A stretch of DNA of 64,000 nt from Flavobacterium sp. 1355 (GCF_017833415.1 NZ_JAFICC010000011.1:62001-126000); one strand, 5' to 3'. Positions 43,351 to 53,438 are shown, counted from the stretch's first letter. Numbers and translations are program-made. Notes: generated from the sequence alone by a model not told the origin.

Positions 43351-44685
43351 TTACTTTTTGAATTTTTTAACAGGCTTTTCAGTTACTTCAACCTTGTTTT
43401 GTAAAACATAGTTTGCCATCAGTTTTTCAACTAATTCATCTTTAGTAAGATGGTGAAAAACCGTTTTTACATTTGTTTTCAAATCTGCTGAAAGGTCATG
43501 ATTTGGCTTTGTTTTGAAGATCTGTTTTGCCCATAAAAGCATATTATTTTCCTCTAAACTTACCGCAGAAGGTTTCTGAAATTTAGTAAATTTAATTCCT
43601 AATTCTTTTTCAAATTCAGGAATCTCAATGGTTTCTTCTTCTTGTAAAACTGTTAGAGAAAGCCCCTTTGCTCCTGCTCTGGCTGTTCTTCCGCTTCTGT
43701 GAACGTAGTTTTCATAAGTGTCCGGCAAGTGGTAATTGACAACATACGAAATTTCTTTGACATCAATTCCTCTCGCTGCTAAATCTGTGGCAACCAGAAT
43801 ATTAATATGTCCTTCACGAAATTGCTCCATAATTCTGTCACGAATTCCCTGAGATAAACTTCCATGTAAAGCACCAGAAGAAAAACGGTTTATTGCCAGA
43901 TTTTTGGCTAATTTATTGACAGCAGCTTTTGTTTTACAGAAAATGATTCCGCGTTCACCATCTCTTGAATTCAGAAAATGCATTAAAACATCCAGTTTTT
44001 CAATAGGATCAACTACAATATATTCATGATCAATTCCTTGGTTACCAACAGTTTCCATATTGGCACTTACCTGAACCACATTTTTGTTTAAATAATTCTG
44101 AATCAATTGTTTAATTGTTCCCGGCAAAGTAGCAGAAAACAATAGAGTGCGGTGTTTTTTTGGTAACTCAGTAATGATTTCATCTAAACTTTCCTTAAGA
44201 ATAGAAACCATTTCATCGGCTTCGTCCAGAACTAAATATTCTGCTTGTTTTAAGTCAACTGCTTTGCGCTGAATCAAATCGATTAAACGGCCAGGAGTTG
44301 CTACAACAATATGTGTAGGTTGTGTAAGACGCTCAATTTGAGGCTTTATTGGGATACCTCCACAAGTAGAAGCTATAGAGATATTCGGAATATGTTTTCC
44401 AAAACTTTCTAAGTTTTTAAATATCTGCTGGCCAAGTTCTCTGGTTGGCACCAAAATTACTGCCTGAACAATTGGTGATTCGGTATTAATTAATTGCAAT
44501 AAAGGCAATCCGAAAGCAGCAGTTTTTCCTGTTCCAGTTTTGGCTAAACCTACAACATCATGACTTTCAGATAAAAGTAACGGAATTGTTTTTTGTTGAA
44601 TTTCTGTTGGCTCAACAATATTTAATTCGCTTAACGCTTTTAAAATTGGTGTTGAAACTCCTAATGCTGAGAATTGTTTAGACAT
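43351..44685 (-). CDS. DEAD-box RNA helicase
   Basis: ATP-dependent RNA unwinding in ribosome assembly or mRNA turnover. All core motifs are visible: Q motif near PTEIQQKTIP, AKTGTGKT, PTRELGQQ, VATPGR, DEAD in VLDEADEM, SAT, and HRSGRTARAG. The 444 residues end in a short Lys-rich tail (EKPVKKFKK), so this is a compact member. Relatives are annotated RhlE or CsdA; I cannot choose between them. Confidence 0.95.
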   Translation of the reverse strand: MSKQFSALGVSTPILKALSELNIVEPTEIQQKTIPLLLSESHDVVGLAKTGTGKTAAFGLPLLQLINTESPIVQAVILVPTRELGQQIFKNLESFGKHIPNISIASTCGGIPIKPQIERLTQPTHIVVATPGRLIDLIQRKAVDLKQAEYLVLDEADEMVSILKESLDEIITELPKKHRTLLFSATLPGTIKQLIQNYLNKNVVQVSANMETVGNQGIDHEYIVVDPIEKLDVLMHFLNSRDGERGIIFCKTKAAVNKLAKNLAINRFSSGALHGSLSQGIRDRIMEQFREGHINILVATDLAARGIDVKEISYVVNYHLPDTYENYVHRSGRTARAGAKGLSLTVLQEEETIEIPEFEKELGIKFTKFQKPSAVSLEENNMLLWAKQIFKTKPNHDLSADLKTNVKTVFHHLTKDELVEKLMANYVLQNKVEVTEKPVKKFKK

Positions 44686-44711
44686 TTTTTAGTTTTGTTT
44701 TTATTGTTTTT

Positions 44712-44886
44712 TGTTTTAGGTTTCAAGTTGTTTGAATGTGTATTTAACCGCAAAGTTCGCAAGGATTTACGCAAAGAAACGCAAAGCTTAGCGTTTAAAC
44801 TTTCAAAACTTTGCGTAAATCCTTGCGAACTTTGCGGCTAAAAATTATGTTCAAAGTAAACAACCTGAAACTTGAAACCTGAAACA
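44712..44886. repeat. Nested repeat: GTTTCA family around an AACCGCAAAGTTCGC hairpin
   Basis: AGGTTTCAAGTTG (44718) and AACCTGAAACTTGAAACC (44862) form outer arms. Between them AACCGCAAAGTTCGCAAGG (44746) and its complement ending TTCGGCGT-type CTTTGCGG at 44837 form a hairpin with TTACGCAAAG/CTTTGCGTAA continuation. Two repeat families are thus combined between two minus-strand helicase genes. Confidence 0.7.
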
Positions 44887-44904
44887 TTTTTTAACTTTTT
44901 CAGA

Positions 44905-46443
44905 TCAATCCGGTTCGTTCATGATTTTCTCACGATATTTTTTACCTATTAATAAGGTCATATTTTTCTTGTAATCATCAACAAGCCATTCACGGTAGTT
45001 TTTGCTGCATTGGCTTAGACATTTTGCATATCGTTTAATACGGCATTCTATATCATCATCAAGTTCTTTGGCCAATGATTTGGCTTCCTGAAGTGTTTCG
45101 GTATTATCAACACACATAGAAGCGTGTTGTTCCAGTGATTTATCTAATACAATTTTTGAACGCAGATTTTGTTTGATTGCCAATTTATGTTCTTCATCAA
45201 CATCAAAAGTCACATCGGCAGTTTTACTAAATTTAGTACGTAATTCCGGTGGCATGCTGTATTTAAAAAACATTTCAATCTCAGTATCATCACGAAGATT
45301 TTCAAGATAAAATTCAGGAGATTTAAAAATGTGCTGCCAGTTTACCGGCTCGCTCCATAAACCGAAACGTGCTGCGTTATTACCCAGGTCAATAACCGTA
45401 AATTCATCTTTACCGGGCAATTTACGAGAACCACGACCAATCATCTGGTAATATAAAGTTAATGATTTTGTTGCTCGGTTTAAGATAATAGTCTCTACCG
45501 TAGGCTCGTCAAACCCTGTAGTAAGAATTCCGACAGAAGTCAGGATTGCATCGGGAGTTTTCTTAAACCACTGCAAAATATCCTTACGCTCTTCGGTGCT
45601 GCTGGTATTATCAAGATGCCTGATATCGTAACCGGCTTCTCTAAAAGTTTCATACACATATAAAGAGGTATGAATACCATTATTAAAAATTAGTGTCTTT
45701 TTTCCTAATGAACGCTCTGTATAGGCATGCAGCAATTTTTCCTGCATAACTGTGTTGGTATACAAATCATCTGAAGATTTTACAGTATAATCTCCATTGA
45801 TACCCACTTTTAAGGATGTTAAACCAACATCATAACTATAAGTTGTAGCGCGCGCCAAAAATCCTTTGTCAATTAATGAACTAATTGTGTCTCCCACAAT
45901 AAGCTCATCATAACTTTGGTGCATAGGTAATTTTATATTCGAACTCAAAGGTGTTGCTGTTACTCCAAGGATAAAAGCATTTTTGAATGAATTTAATAAT
46001 TTACGGAATGAATTGTAATGGGCCTCATCAATAATTACCAAACCAATGTTATCAAGATGTAATTTTTCATCATTGATACGGTTTTTTAAAGTTTCAACCA
46101 TTGCCACAAAACAAGAATAATCATTCTGATCCGGCAATTCTTTTACTTTACTATTTATTATTTTATTAGTCACACCAAAACCTTTCAGCATTTTTGAAGT
46201 TTGCTTACAAAGTTCTATACGATGTGTTAACACCACTACTTTTTTATCATTGTTAGATAAATAGCGACGAACGATTTCAGAAAAAATTACTGTTTTTCCA
46301 CCGCCGGTAGGCAGTTGATATAATAAATGATGTTGAGGAGGAGCATTATCCAAACGGTCAAAAATGGCATCAATATCGCCCTTTTGATATGCATAAAGTT
46401 CTTTTTTGTCTTCTCTTTCTATTTCTAAAGTGTTTTGAGGCAT
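44905..46443 (-). CDS. SF2 DEAD/DEAH-box helicase (SSL2-like)
   Basis: Start set at 46443 (MPQNTLEIEREDKKELYAYQ), since the ten residues upstream to 46473 look spurious; the protein then has 512 residues. LPTGGGKTVIFSEI, DEAH in LVIIDEAHYNSF, GVTATPLS, TSVGILTTGFDEPTVETI and QMIGRGSRK are the helicase motifs. The C-terminal domain (about 370-512) is helical and Cys-containing. It is a UvrB/RecG-like nucleic acid translocase of the SSL2 type; the role is probably DNA repair or processing. Confidence 0.88.
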   Translation of the reverse strand: MPQNTLEIEREDKKELYAYQKGDIDAIFDRLDNAPPQHHLLYQLPTGGGKTVIFSEIVRRYLSNNDKKVVVLTHRIELCKQTSKMLKGFGVTNKIINSKVKELPDQNDYSCFVAMVETLKNRINDEKLHLDNIGLVIIDEAHYNSFRKLLNSFKNAFILGVTATPLSSNIKLPMHQSYDELIVGDTISSLIDKGFLARATTYSYDVGLTSLKVGINGDYTVKSSDDLYTNTVMQEKLLHAYTERSLGKKTLIFNNGIHTSLYVYETFREAGYDIRHLDNTSSTEERKDILQWFKKTPDAILTSVGILTTGFDEPTVETIILNRATKSLTLYYQMIGRGSRKLPGKDEFTVIDLGNNAARFGLWSEPVNWQHIFKSPEFYLENLRDDTEIEMFFKYSMPPELRTKFSKTADVTFDVDEEHKLAIKQNLRSKIVLDKSLEQHASMCVDNTETLQEAKSLAKELDDDIECRIKRYAKCLSQCSKNYREWLVDDYKKNMTLLIGKKYREKIMNEPD

Positions 46444-46550
46444 TGTAATTTTTGGATTTTTGCAAAAGTACACCTAAAAAACAGTTATTCATTGCGTTTT
46501 AACGTAAAATAAATTATTGTTTTTAATAAGATTTTTTATGGGAAGTGTTT

Positions 46551-47084
46551 TTATAAGCCGATTTTATCTAAAATTGTATCAAAATCGTATTTATTTTTCC
46601 ATTTTTGTTGAATAGTTTCTTGTTGAATTGCAATAATTCTTGCTTTAAATTCATTCAAAATCCCATTTGAAATAATAAAATTAACAGCTTGTTCAAAAGA
46701 ATTAAATATACTTTTGTAAAACAAATCCTGCTTTATAAGGTTTTTAGACGAATAAGCTTGTGCAATTTCAATATTATAAAGCATCAAATCTGCGATTACA
46801 AAGGCGTCAACTCCGAGAGAAATAAAATGTTTGATGATTTTTTGCGCAACCGAACGACGCATTTTTGCCCTTGGACGCCATTTTGAAGTTGGTTTTTTTA
46901 TCGGAAAATATTCATGTGAGATTTTGGACTTACTTTCCTGCAGAAGTTTGTCTTCTTTGGGATTAAAAGCAAAGTCATAAAAAACTTTAACGGGAGCAAA
47001 TTTCTCATATAACTCAATGATTTGTTCCTCAAGCTGTTCTTTATTTAATTCTGCCAAATATTTTTTTAAATCGCGTTTACTCAT
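46551..47084 (-). CDS. DUF6155 family protein
   Basis: Started at 47084 (MSKRDLKKYLAELNKEQLEEQ), giving 177 residues; the frame extends to 47126. Blocks FNPKEDKLLQESKSKI, EYFPIKKP, and RRSVAQKIIKHFISLGVDAF match a small helical family common in Bacteroidota and Firmicutes whose function is unknown. Basic and probably cytoplasmic. Confidence 0.8.
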   Translation of the reverse strand: MSKRDLKKYLAELNKEQLEEQIIELYEKFAPVKVFYDFAFNPKEDKLLQESKSKISHEYFPIKKPTSKWRPRAKMRRSVAQKIIKHFISLGVDAFVIADLMLYNIEIAQAYSSKNLIKQDLFYKSIFNSFEQAVNFIISNGILNEFKARIIAIQQETIQQKWKNKYDFDTILDKIGL

Positions 47085-47284
47085 AAATATTAAGTCATTT
47101 TTCAATTTTAAAATTCCAAATTCCAATTGGATTGCTCCATATAATTATTGAAATGTATCTCTTACTAAGTTAAGAAACACTGCCAAACTTAGCAATGTTA
47201 AAAACAATTTATTTTTCAGTTTCAGGTATCGAATGACAACCATAATGCCTAATTTTGCTGGCATAAACTCAAAAAAACAATTAC

Positions 47285-47572
47285 ATGCTTAAGATTTTTA
47301 AAGTTACAGCAATTTTAGAAGGAATTTCATATTTAGTTTTATTTGCTAACATGCTTATAATCAAAACAAATAATCCAGAACTTTATCATACGTTATTACG
47401 TCCGTTAGGAATGACTCACGGAATTTTATTTATTGGATACATTATTTTGGCTTTTTTACTTCAAAAATCTCAAAATTGGGATCTAAAAACTTTCGGAATT
47501 ATTTTAATCGCTTCTCTTATTCCTTTTGGGACTTTCTATGTTGAAAAAAAATACTTAGAAAAGAATGCATAA
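47285..47572 (+). CDS. DUF3817 membrane protein
   Basis: 95 residues with three predicted membrane helices. FKVTAILEGISYLVLF, RPLGMTHGILFIGYIIL and LIPFGTFYVEKKYL match DUF3817 (YdzA-like) integral membrane proteins; function unknown. It overlaps the following MscS gene by 8 bases, so they are translated together. Confidence 0.85.
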   Translation: MLKIFKVTAILEGISYLVLFANMLIIKTNNPELYHTLLRPLGMTHGILFIGYIILAFLLQKSQNWDLKTFGIILIASLIPFGTFYVEKKYLEKNA

Positions 47573-48815
47573 GTTTTTGGATAAAGTATTCAATTTTTTA
47601 TATCCGGTTTTCAGAGATTGGGGAATGAGCCGCAATTTTGCGTCTTACATCAGCCTGGTTTTTAATATCATCATTCTTATCGCGTTGGCGTATGTCATAT
47701 ACTATGCCGCAAAATTTATTTTAGTAACCCTGACGGCCATTTTTGCCCAAAGAACCAAAACAAAATTTGACGATTATTTAATTCAGAACAAAACAACACG
47801 GTATACAGCCTACCTGATTCCGTTTTTCTTTATATACAAAGCCGTTCCTGTAATTCTGGACCGTTATGAATATTGGGAACTGGTTTTTGGAAAAATAGTT
47901 GGAGTCTACATTGTTTTGCTGGGATTATGGATCGTTCGTACCATTTTTAATTCGCTTCGTGACTACTTAAAACAAAAGCCTGAATATAGTGATAAACCTA
48001 TCGACAGTTTCGTTCAGGTTATTATGATTGTACTTTGGATTTTTGGGGTTGCTCTTATTATTTCAACTTTATTCGGAATCAAAAAAGGGGAACTTTTAAC
48101 TATTTTAGGAACACTTTCGGCAATTATTATTTTAATTTTCAGAGATACAATTTTAGGTTTTGTTTCCAGCGTACAGGTAGCCATAAATGACATGGTTCGA
48201 ATTGGTGACTGGATTACAATGGATAAATTCGGAGCAGACGGAGATGTGATTGAGATAAACCTGACAACAGTAAAAGTCCGGAATTTTGATAATACAATCA
48301 CCACAATTCCAACTTATGCGCTGAGTTCGGATTCTTTTCAGAACTGGCGCGGAATGCAGAATTCTGAAGGAAGACGCATTAAAAGACACATTTTAATAAA
48401 AAGCAGCAGTATTCGTTTTCTTCATAATGAAGATTTGAATCAGATGAAAAAAGTACAGCTCATTTCATCTTATATAGAAACCAGACAGGCTGAAATTGAG
48501 AAATACAATGCTTTGCATGGTGTTGATAAAAGTCTTGCGCTTAACGGTAGAAACATGACTAATTTAGGTTTGTTCCGAAAATACATCATGCAGTATCTGG
48601 TGACACATCCGGGCTTGAACAAAGACATGCATATTATGTGTCGTCAATTACAATCGAGTGAGCATGGAGTTCCGTTAGAGATTTATGCTTTTTCGAGCGA
48701 CAAACGCTGGGCAAATTACGAATATATTATGTCTGATATTTTTGATCATGTAATGGCTTCTGTGATATATTTTGATTTGGAAATGTTCGAATTGCCATCG
48801 CAAATTGGGCGTTAG
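47565..48815 (+). CDS. MscS-family mechanosensitive channel
   Basis: 416 residues. Four or five N-terminal helices precede the MscS core: TM3 near LLTILGTLSAIIILIFRDTILGF with FVSSVQVAINDMVRIGDWI at the gate, and the beta domain GADGDVIEINLTTVKVRNFDNT followed by TTIPTYALSSDSFQNW. This is the layout of YbdG-type channels that release solutes on hypo-osmotic shock. It overlaps the DUF3817 gene. Confidence 0.9.
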   Translation: MHKFLDKVFNFLYPVFRDWGMSRNFASYISLVFNIIILIALAYVIYYAAKFILVTLTAIFAQRTKTKFDDYLIQNKTTRYTAYLIPFFFIYKAVPVILDRYEYWELVFGKIVGVYIVLLGLWIVRTIFNSLRDYLKQKPEYSDKPIDSFVQVIMIVLWIFGVALIISTLFGIKKGELLTILGTLSAIIILIFRDTILGFVSSVQVAINDMVRIGDWITMDKFGADGDVIEINLTTVKVRNFDNTITTIPTYALSSDSFQNWRGMQNSEGRRIKRHILIKSSSIRFLHNEDLNQMKKVQLISSYIETRQAEIEKYNALHGVDKSLALNGRNMTNLGLFRKYIMQYLVTHPGLNKDMHIMCRQLQSSEHGVPLEIYAFSSDKRWANYEYIMSDIFDHVMASVIYFDLEMFELPSQIGR

Positions 48816-48840
48816 ATCAATAATAACAGGTTATTTTAGG

Positions 48841-48959
48841 TTTTATTTTTTTAGGTTTCAAGTTGTAGTATGTTGTCTGCACAGGTGCGTCGCTCTCTGG
48901 ATGTGATTTCTCCTCTGTCGAAATGACAAATACTAAGACAACCTGAAACCTGAAACTTT
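48841..48959. repeat. GTTTCA family repeat around a second repeat
   Basis: AGGTTTCAAGTTG (48853) and CAACCTGAAACCTGAAAC (48939) are the outer arms. Between them lies GTGATTTCTCCTCTGTCG-AAATGACA, which has the look of another dispersed element. Confidence 0.6.
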
Positions 48960-48966
48960 AAAAAAA

Positions 48967-49389
48967 CTACTTTTTCACTTCCTCAAAAACAAATTTCGGA
49001 TCGTTAAAACTCAGCGTTCCCTGAATAAAGCAAGGAAGATTCATAAAAGTGCCAATTACACCATTTCCAAGTAGCAATTTGTTTTCTTTTTTAAGCAAAG
49101 CCAACGGAATCCTTTTCCAGCTTCCACCATTTGAAATATAATGTATATCGCCTGTCAAAGTATCTCCTTTGATATCACCACGGACATCCCCGGAATCTTT
49201 TCCAATTTTATAATAAGAGCGTTCATAACGTCCATAAAAACGTTTATCACTAATTTTTAATGCAAAAACAGCAGTGTCTTTTCCGTTTACAGCTCTGTAT
49301 TGTACATCTTTATATTTGCTTTCTTTTGAATTGCAGGAGATTACCAATGTCAAAATAGAAACAAGGAAAATAAAGGATAGTTTGTTCAT
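48967..49389 (-). CDS. Lipoprotein of unknown function (140 aa)
   Basis: Lipoprotein signal MNKLSFIFLVSILTLVISC with the modified Cys at residue 19. The mature part is a small beta-rich domain (RFYGRYERSYYKIGKDSGDV, GDTLTGDIHYIS) and ends in a charged tail. No enzyme signature. Confidence 0.75.
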   Translation of the reverse strand: MNKLSFIFLVSILTLVISCNSKESKYKDVQYRAVNGKDTAVFALKISDKRFYGRYERSYYKIGKDSGDVRGDIKGDTLTGDIHYISNGGSWKRIPLALLKKENKLLLGNGVIGTFMNLPCFIQGTLSFNDPKFVFEEVKK

Positions 49390-49511
49390 TTGAAATATTT
49401 GAGTTGCCTTATATATTTAGTTAAGAGTAAAACTAATTTTTATATTTAAGTTATTAGTTATAAAAAATAGTTTTTTTCTGTTTGAATTTTTCTTAAATTT
49501 AAAGAAAAAAC

Positions 49512-49913
49512 ATGACAGACAGGGACACTTTTTTAAAAGAATTCAGAGGCGAAACTTTAGGAACTGTAAGTGCTCAGTCTTCAGCGGATGAGTTATTCCA
49601 AAATCAGACCATCAGACCAGTTTTAAAACTTCAAAACGATCTTTTTATCGCAGCTTTCGCAAATTATGTAAATAAAAACAAAGCAGATTTCTATTCTTAT
49701 AGCGTGGAAAAGAAATTACAAACTATTGAAAATTCCATTCAAAAGGACATTAAATTCAGAAATTCCCTAAAAGGAATGGTGATGGCACTTTTTACTGTCG
49801 AAGAATACAATACTTATATTCAAAATTCATCAAGTCTAAACAAGAGAATGATGAATTTATTAATTGAGAGATTAAAAAGCCAGGTACAGTTGTTTGAAGC
49901 AGAAATGAATTAG
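49512..49913 (+). CDS. Conserved hypothetical protein (133 aa)
   Basis: Helical throughout: RDTFLKEFRGETLGTVSAQS, RPVLKLQNDLFIAAFANYV, KGMVMALFTVEEYNTYIQNS. No signal or membrane segment, and no catalytic motif. I recall relatives named as glyoxalase in databases, but no VOC metal site is visible, so that name is not used. Confidence 0.7.
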   Translation: MTDRDTFLKEFRGETLGTVSAQSSADELFQNQTIRPVLKLQNDLFIAAFANYVNKNKADFYSYSVEKKLQTIENSIQKDIKFRNSLKGMVMALFTVEEYNTYIQNSSSLNKRMMNLLIERLKSQVQLFEAEMN

Positions 49914-49971
49914 AAGTTAAGGATTATTTATGTTTTGGTAATTCAAACAGGTTATAATTCTAATTAAAAAT

Positions 49972-50005
49972 AAAAAAGCGCTTAAAATTAATTTTAAGCG
50001 CTTTT
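49972..50005. terminator. Bidirectional terminator
   Basis: AAAAAGCGCTTAAAAT and its complement ATTTTAAGCGCTTTTT form a palindrome flanked by A and T runs, between converging genes. Confidence 0.88.
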
Positions 50006-50012
50006 TATTAAG

Positions 50013-51989
50013 TTAGTATTTTAATAGCTCTAATAAAGTTTCTTCAAATCGATTTTTAGCTAAAAACTGATCTTCAAGCGCTTTTGTAAACGGAATTGGA
50101 GAATCAAGGCTTGCAACTCTTTTTACCGGAGCATCCAGATATTCAAAACATTGTTCCATTATTAATGCTGAAATATCGCTGGCAATTCCACCAAACAAAG
50201 TATCTTCCTGATAAATGATTGCTTTTCCTGTCTTTTTTACGGATGCAAAAATAGTTTCTGTATCTAATGGCTGCAATGTTCGCAAATCAATTAAATCAGC
50301 TTTTATTTCAGGATTTTTTGCCAAAGTTTCTAATGCCCAGTGTACAGGAGCCCCAAAAGAAATAATAGTGACATCGTTTCCTTCTTTTAATAAGGCTGCT
50401 TTTCCTAACGGAATGGTGTAATAATCAGTAGGTACATCCTGATATACGCTTCTGTACAATTGTTTATGTTCGAAAAACAAAACAGGATTAGGATCATTTA
50501 TCGAAGTATTTAAAAGACCTTTTGCATCATAAGGAAAGGCAGGATAAACTACTTTTAAACCTGGTGTTTTGGTAAACCATGCCTCATTTGTCTGTGAGTG
50601 AAACGGACCGGCCTGTGTTCCTCCGCCACAAGGCATACGAACAACAACATCGGCTTTTTCGCCCCAGCGGTAATGAGTTTTTGCCAGTAAATTTACAATA
50701 GGATTAAATCCAGTCGAAACAAAATCAGCAAACTGCATTTCTACAATTGCTTTGTATCCATTAATAGATAATCCCATTGCGGCAGAAACGACAGCGCTTT
50801 CGCAAATTGGAGTATTACGAACGCGTTCTTTTCCAAATAAATCGACAAAACCATCTGTGATTTTAAAAGCTCCGCCATATTCAGCAATATCCTGTCCCAT
50901 AATAACCAGGTTATTGTGACGCTCCATCGATTGTTTTAAACCTTTGCTGATGGCATCAATAAAACGAATATTTTCTGAAGATTCAGAAGCGTTAACTTCT
51001 TCATGTTCATAAGGTTTATAAACATCATCTAATTCTCCGCTATAAGTAGGTACTATTTCCGGTTCTAAATTTGCAAGCGCTAAATTTTGATCAATTTCGA
51101 GTTTTATTTCTTCGCGTAAAGCAATATCATACTCCTCAGTAAGAATTCCTTCTTCTAATAAAAACATTCTGTAATTATCAACAGGATCTCTTGTCACCCA
51201 TTGCTTCATTAAGTCTTCCGGAACATATTTGGTTCCACTCGCCTCTTCGTGACCACGCATCCTGAAAGTTTTAAATTCTAATAAAACCGGATGTGGGTTC
51301 TCTTTCATTTCCTTCTTTAACTGTACTGTTTTATTATAAACTTCTAAAATATTGTTACCGTCAATAATATAGCTTTCAATACCATAACCAATTCCTTTAT
51401 CTGCAAGATTTTCGCAATAGTATTGTTCATTAGTTGGTGTAGAAAGTCCGTAGCCATTATTTTCTATAATAAACATTACAGGCAGTTGCCATACAGCAGC
51501 TATATTTAATGCTTCATGAAAATCGCCTTCACTTGTAGCGCCTTCACCAGTAAAAACGGCTGTAACTTTTTTATTGTTTTTAAGTTTATCTGCTAATGCA
51601 ATTCCGTCTGCGATACCCAATTGTGGTCCCAGATGCGAAATCATTCCTATGATATTATATTTTTGAGTTCCAAAGTGAAAACTGCGATCCCTGCCTTTTG
51701 TAAATCCGCCTGCTTTTCCCTGCCATTGGGAAAAAAGTCTGTGCAAAGGAATGTTTCTGCTGGTAAATACACCCAAATTGCGGTGCATTGGCAAGATGTA
51801 TTCAAAATCTTCCAGAGCTGCAGTAACCCCTACTGAGACTGCTTCCTGGCCTATGCCGGAAAACCATTTTGAAACTTTTCCCTGACGAATTAAGATTAGC
51901 ATCTTTTCTTCTATCAATCGGGGCTTTAGTATTTTTTTGTATAAATCTAATAATTTGCTTTCGGGAAGGTCTTGTTTGTAAAAGATCAT
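50013..51989 (-). CDS. Fused 2-oxoacid dehydrogenase E1 alpha-beta
   Basis: Started at 51989 (MIFYKQDLPESKLLDLYKKI), 658 residues; the open frame to 52040 is AT-rich and unlikely. Residues 1 to about 330 are E1 alpha with the ThDP motif GEGATSEGDFHEALN and ENNGYGLST. Residues about 345-658 are E1 beta with MGQDIAEYGGAF, NTPICESAVVSAAMG and DLRTLQPLD. Fusion of the two chains is usual in Bacteroidota for the branched-chain type E1 (2-oxoisovalerate dehydrogenase); substrate is inferred. E2 and E3 genes are not adjacent. Confidence 0.9.
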   Translation of the reverse strand: MIFYKQDLPESKLLDLYKKILKPRLIEEKMLILIRQGKVSKWFSGIGQEAVSVGVTAALEDFEYILPMHRNLGVFTSRNIPLHRLFSQWQGKAGGFTKGRDRSFHFGTQKYNIIGMISHLGPQLGIADGIALADKLKNNKKVTAVFTGEGATSEGDFHEALNIAAVWQLPVMFIIENNGYGLSTPTNEQYYCENLADKGIGYGIESYIIDGNNILEVYNKTVQLKKEMKENPHPVLLEFKTFRMRGHEEASGTKYVPEDLMKQWVTRDPVDNYRMFLLEEGILTEEYDIALREEIKLEIDQNLALANLEPEIVPTYSGELDDVYKPYEHEEVNASESSENIRFIDAISKGLKQSMERHNNLVIMGQDIAEYGGAFKITDGFVDLFGKERVRNTPICESAVVSAAMGLSINGYKAIVEMQFADFVSTGFNPIVNLLAKTHYRWGEKADVVVRMPCGGGTQAGPFHSQTNEAWFTKTPGLKVVYPAFPYDAKGLLNTSINDPNPVLFFEHKQLYRSVYQDVPTDYYTIPLGKAALLKEGNDVTIISFGAPVHWALETLAKNPEIKADLIDLRTLQPLDTETIFASVKKTGKAIIYQEDTLFGGIASDISALIMEQCFEYLDAPVKRVASLDSPIPFTKALEDQFLAKNRFEETLLELLKY

Positions 51990-52372
51990 TGGTCGTTGTT
52001 TAATGTTTTCAAATATATAAAAATATAACAATTTTAACATTAATTGTTATAAAAATAAATTTCAGTCTTTTAATTTCCGTTACGGGAAATTATAGCAATT
52101 CAGCTCAAATACTATAAATATAATTTTCTGCGAATATATAGGAGATTTCTTATTTAAAGCTAATTATTTCATGTAAATATTTCTTAATTCTAAAAATTTA
52201 GAAAACAAAATATTTGAAAGTAAATATAATCAAAAATAGATGCTGGAAATTATTACTGAATGATATAAAATCAATTTTCTATTAAAAATTAAAATTCAAA
52301 TATAAAATATTCTCTACCTTTGTTATTGAAAGGCTTTCTCTGCCTTTTATCTTTTAATAAAAAATGTAAAGT
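51990..52372. other. Long AT-rich spacer with promoter of the oxygenase gene
   Basis: The 383-base gap between divergent genes is AT-rich and holds no recognised gene. TACCTTTG at 52315-52322 fits the -7 element for the downstream gene, and AAAGGC (52329) / GCCTTT (52342) forms a small hairpin in its leader with a T-rich tail. Confidence 0.45.
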
Positions 52373-53323
52373 ATGCAAAACATTCCTAGTGTAGACTTAC
52401 GTGATTTCCTTTCGGGCGACCCGGAACGTAAACAAAAATTTGTAAATGAAATCGGCAGTGCATTTGAGAACATTGGCTTCGTAGCCCTAAAAGGTCATTT
52501 TTTGGATGATCAGTTGGTAGACGAACTTTATGGCGAGATAAGAAAATTTTTCGCTTTGCCAGTAGAAACCAAGCATAATTATGAAATTCCCGGTATTGGC
52601 GGACAAAGAGGTTATGTTTCTTTTGGAAAAGAACATGCTAAAGGACGCAAAGAGGGAGATTTAAAAGAATTTTGGCATTTTGGTCAATATGTTGACAAAG
52701 ATTCCAAATACGCATCAGAATATCCTGATAACGTAGAAGTTAAAGAATTACCACATTTTAACGCTGTAGGTAAAGAGGCTTACCAAATGCTTGAAAAAAC
52801 AGGTGTATATGTACTAAGAGCTTTGGCTTTGCATTTGGGTCTGGATGAGTTTTATTTTGATGAATATGTAAAAGAGGGAAACTCTATCCTGAGACCAATT
52901 CACTACCCGCCAATTACTTCTGAGCCGGAAAACGCTATTCGCGCTGCTGCTCACGGAGATATTAACCTTATCACACTTTTGATGGGGGCTCAGGGAAAAG
53001 GTTTACAAGTGCAGAATCATGACGGAGAATGGATTGATGCTATTGCTGCAGATGATGAATTGGTAATTAATGTTGGGGATATGTTGTCGAGACATACTAA
53101 CAACAAACTAAAATCAACTATACATCAAGTAGTTAATCCACCGAGAGAATTATGGGGTACTTCCCGCTATTCTATTCCGTTTTTTATGCACCCGGTAAGC
53201 GATATGCGCCTGGATTGTCTGGAAAACTGTATTGATGCCGAGAATCCTAAGAAATTTGAAGACATCACGGCGGGCGATTACTTATACGAACGTTTGGTAG
53301 ATTTAGGTTTAATAAAAAAATAA
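52373..53323 (+). CDS. 2-oxoglutarate/Fe(II) oxygenase, isopenicillin N synthase-like
   Basis: 316 residues. The DIOX N-terminal domain (PSVDLRDFLSGDPERKQKFV, IGFVALKGHF) is followed by the double-stranded beta helix with iron ligands H and D in AAAHGDINLITLL and the distal His in STIHQVVNPP; RYSIPFFMHP contains the Arg that binds 2-oxoglutarate in relatives. Substrate unknown. Not accompanied by nonribosomal peptide genes, so antibiotic synthesis is not implied. Confidence 0.9.
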   Translation: MQNIPSVDLRDFLSGDPERKQKFVNEIGSAFENIGFVALKGHFLDDQLVDELYGEIRKFFALPVETKHNYEIPGIGGQRGYVSFGKEHAKGRKEGDLKEFWHFGQYVDKDSKYASEYPDNVEVKELPHFNAVGKEAYQMLEKTGVYVLRALALHLGLDEFYFDEYVKEGNSILRPIHYPPITSEPENAIRAAAHGDINLITLLMGAQGKGLQVQNHDGEWIDAIAADDELVINVGDMLSRHTNNKLKSTIHQVVNPPRELWGTSRYSIPFFMHPVSDMRLDCLENCIDAENPKKFEDITAGDYLYERLVDLGLIKK

Positions 53324-53334
53324 ACACTTTAAAT

Positions 53335-53403
53335 CTCTCCCGAAGCATCGGGATTAAAATTCCAAATTCCAAAAAATGACAACTATTTGGAATTTGGAAT
53401 TTA
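53335..53403. repeat. CCCGAAGCATCGGGA and AATTCCAAATTCC inverted repeat
   Basis: CCCGAAGCATCGGGA recalls the palindrome family before hisIE. It is followed by AAATTCCAAATTCCAAA (53357-53373) and TTTGGAATTTGGAATTT (53386-53402), a perfect 17-base inverted repeat. Confidence 0.7.
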
Positions 53404-53438
53404 ATTTTTACAAACTATAATTTTGGATTTTAAACATT

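Noticed and set aside
49512..49913. Glyoxalase
   Set aside because: No VOC-fold pattern or metal ligands can be seen; the protein appears all-helical.
52373..53323. Penicillin biosynthesis enzyme
   Set aside because: The isopenicillin N synthase-like fold is shared by many oxygenases, and no peptide synthetase gene is nearby.
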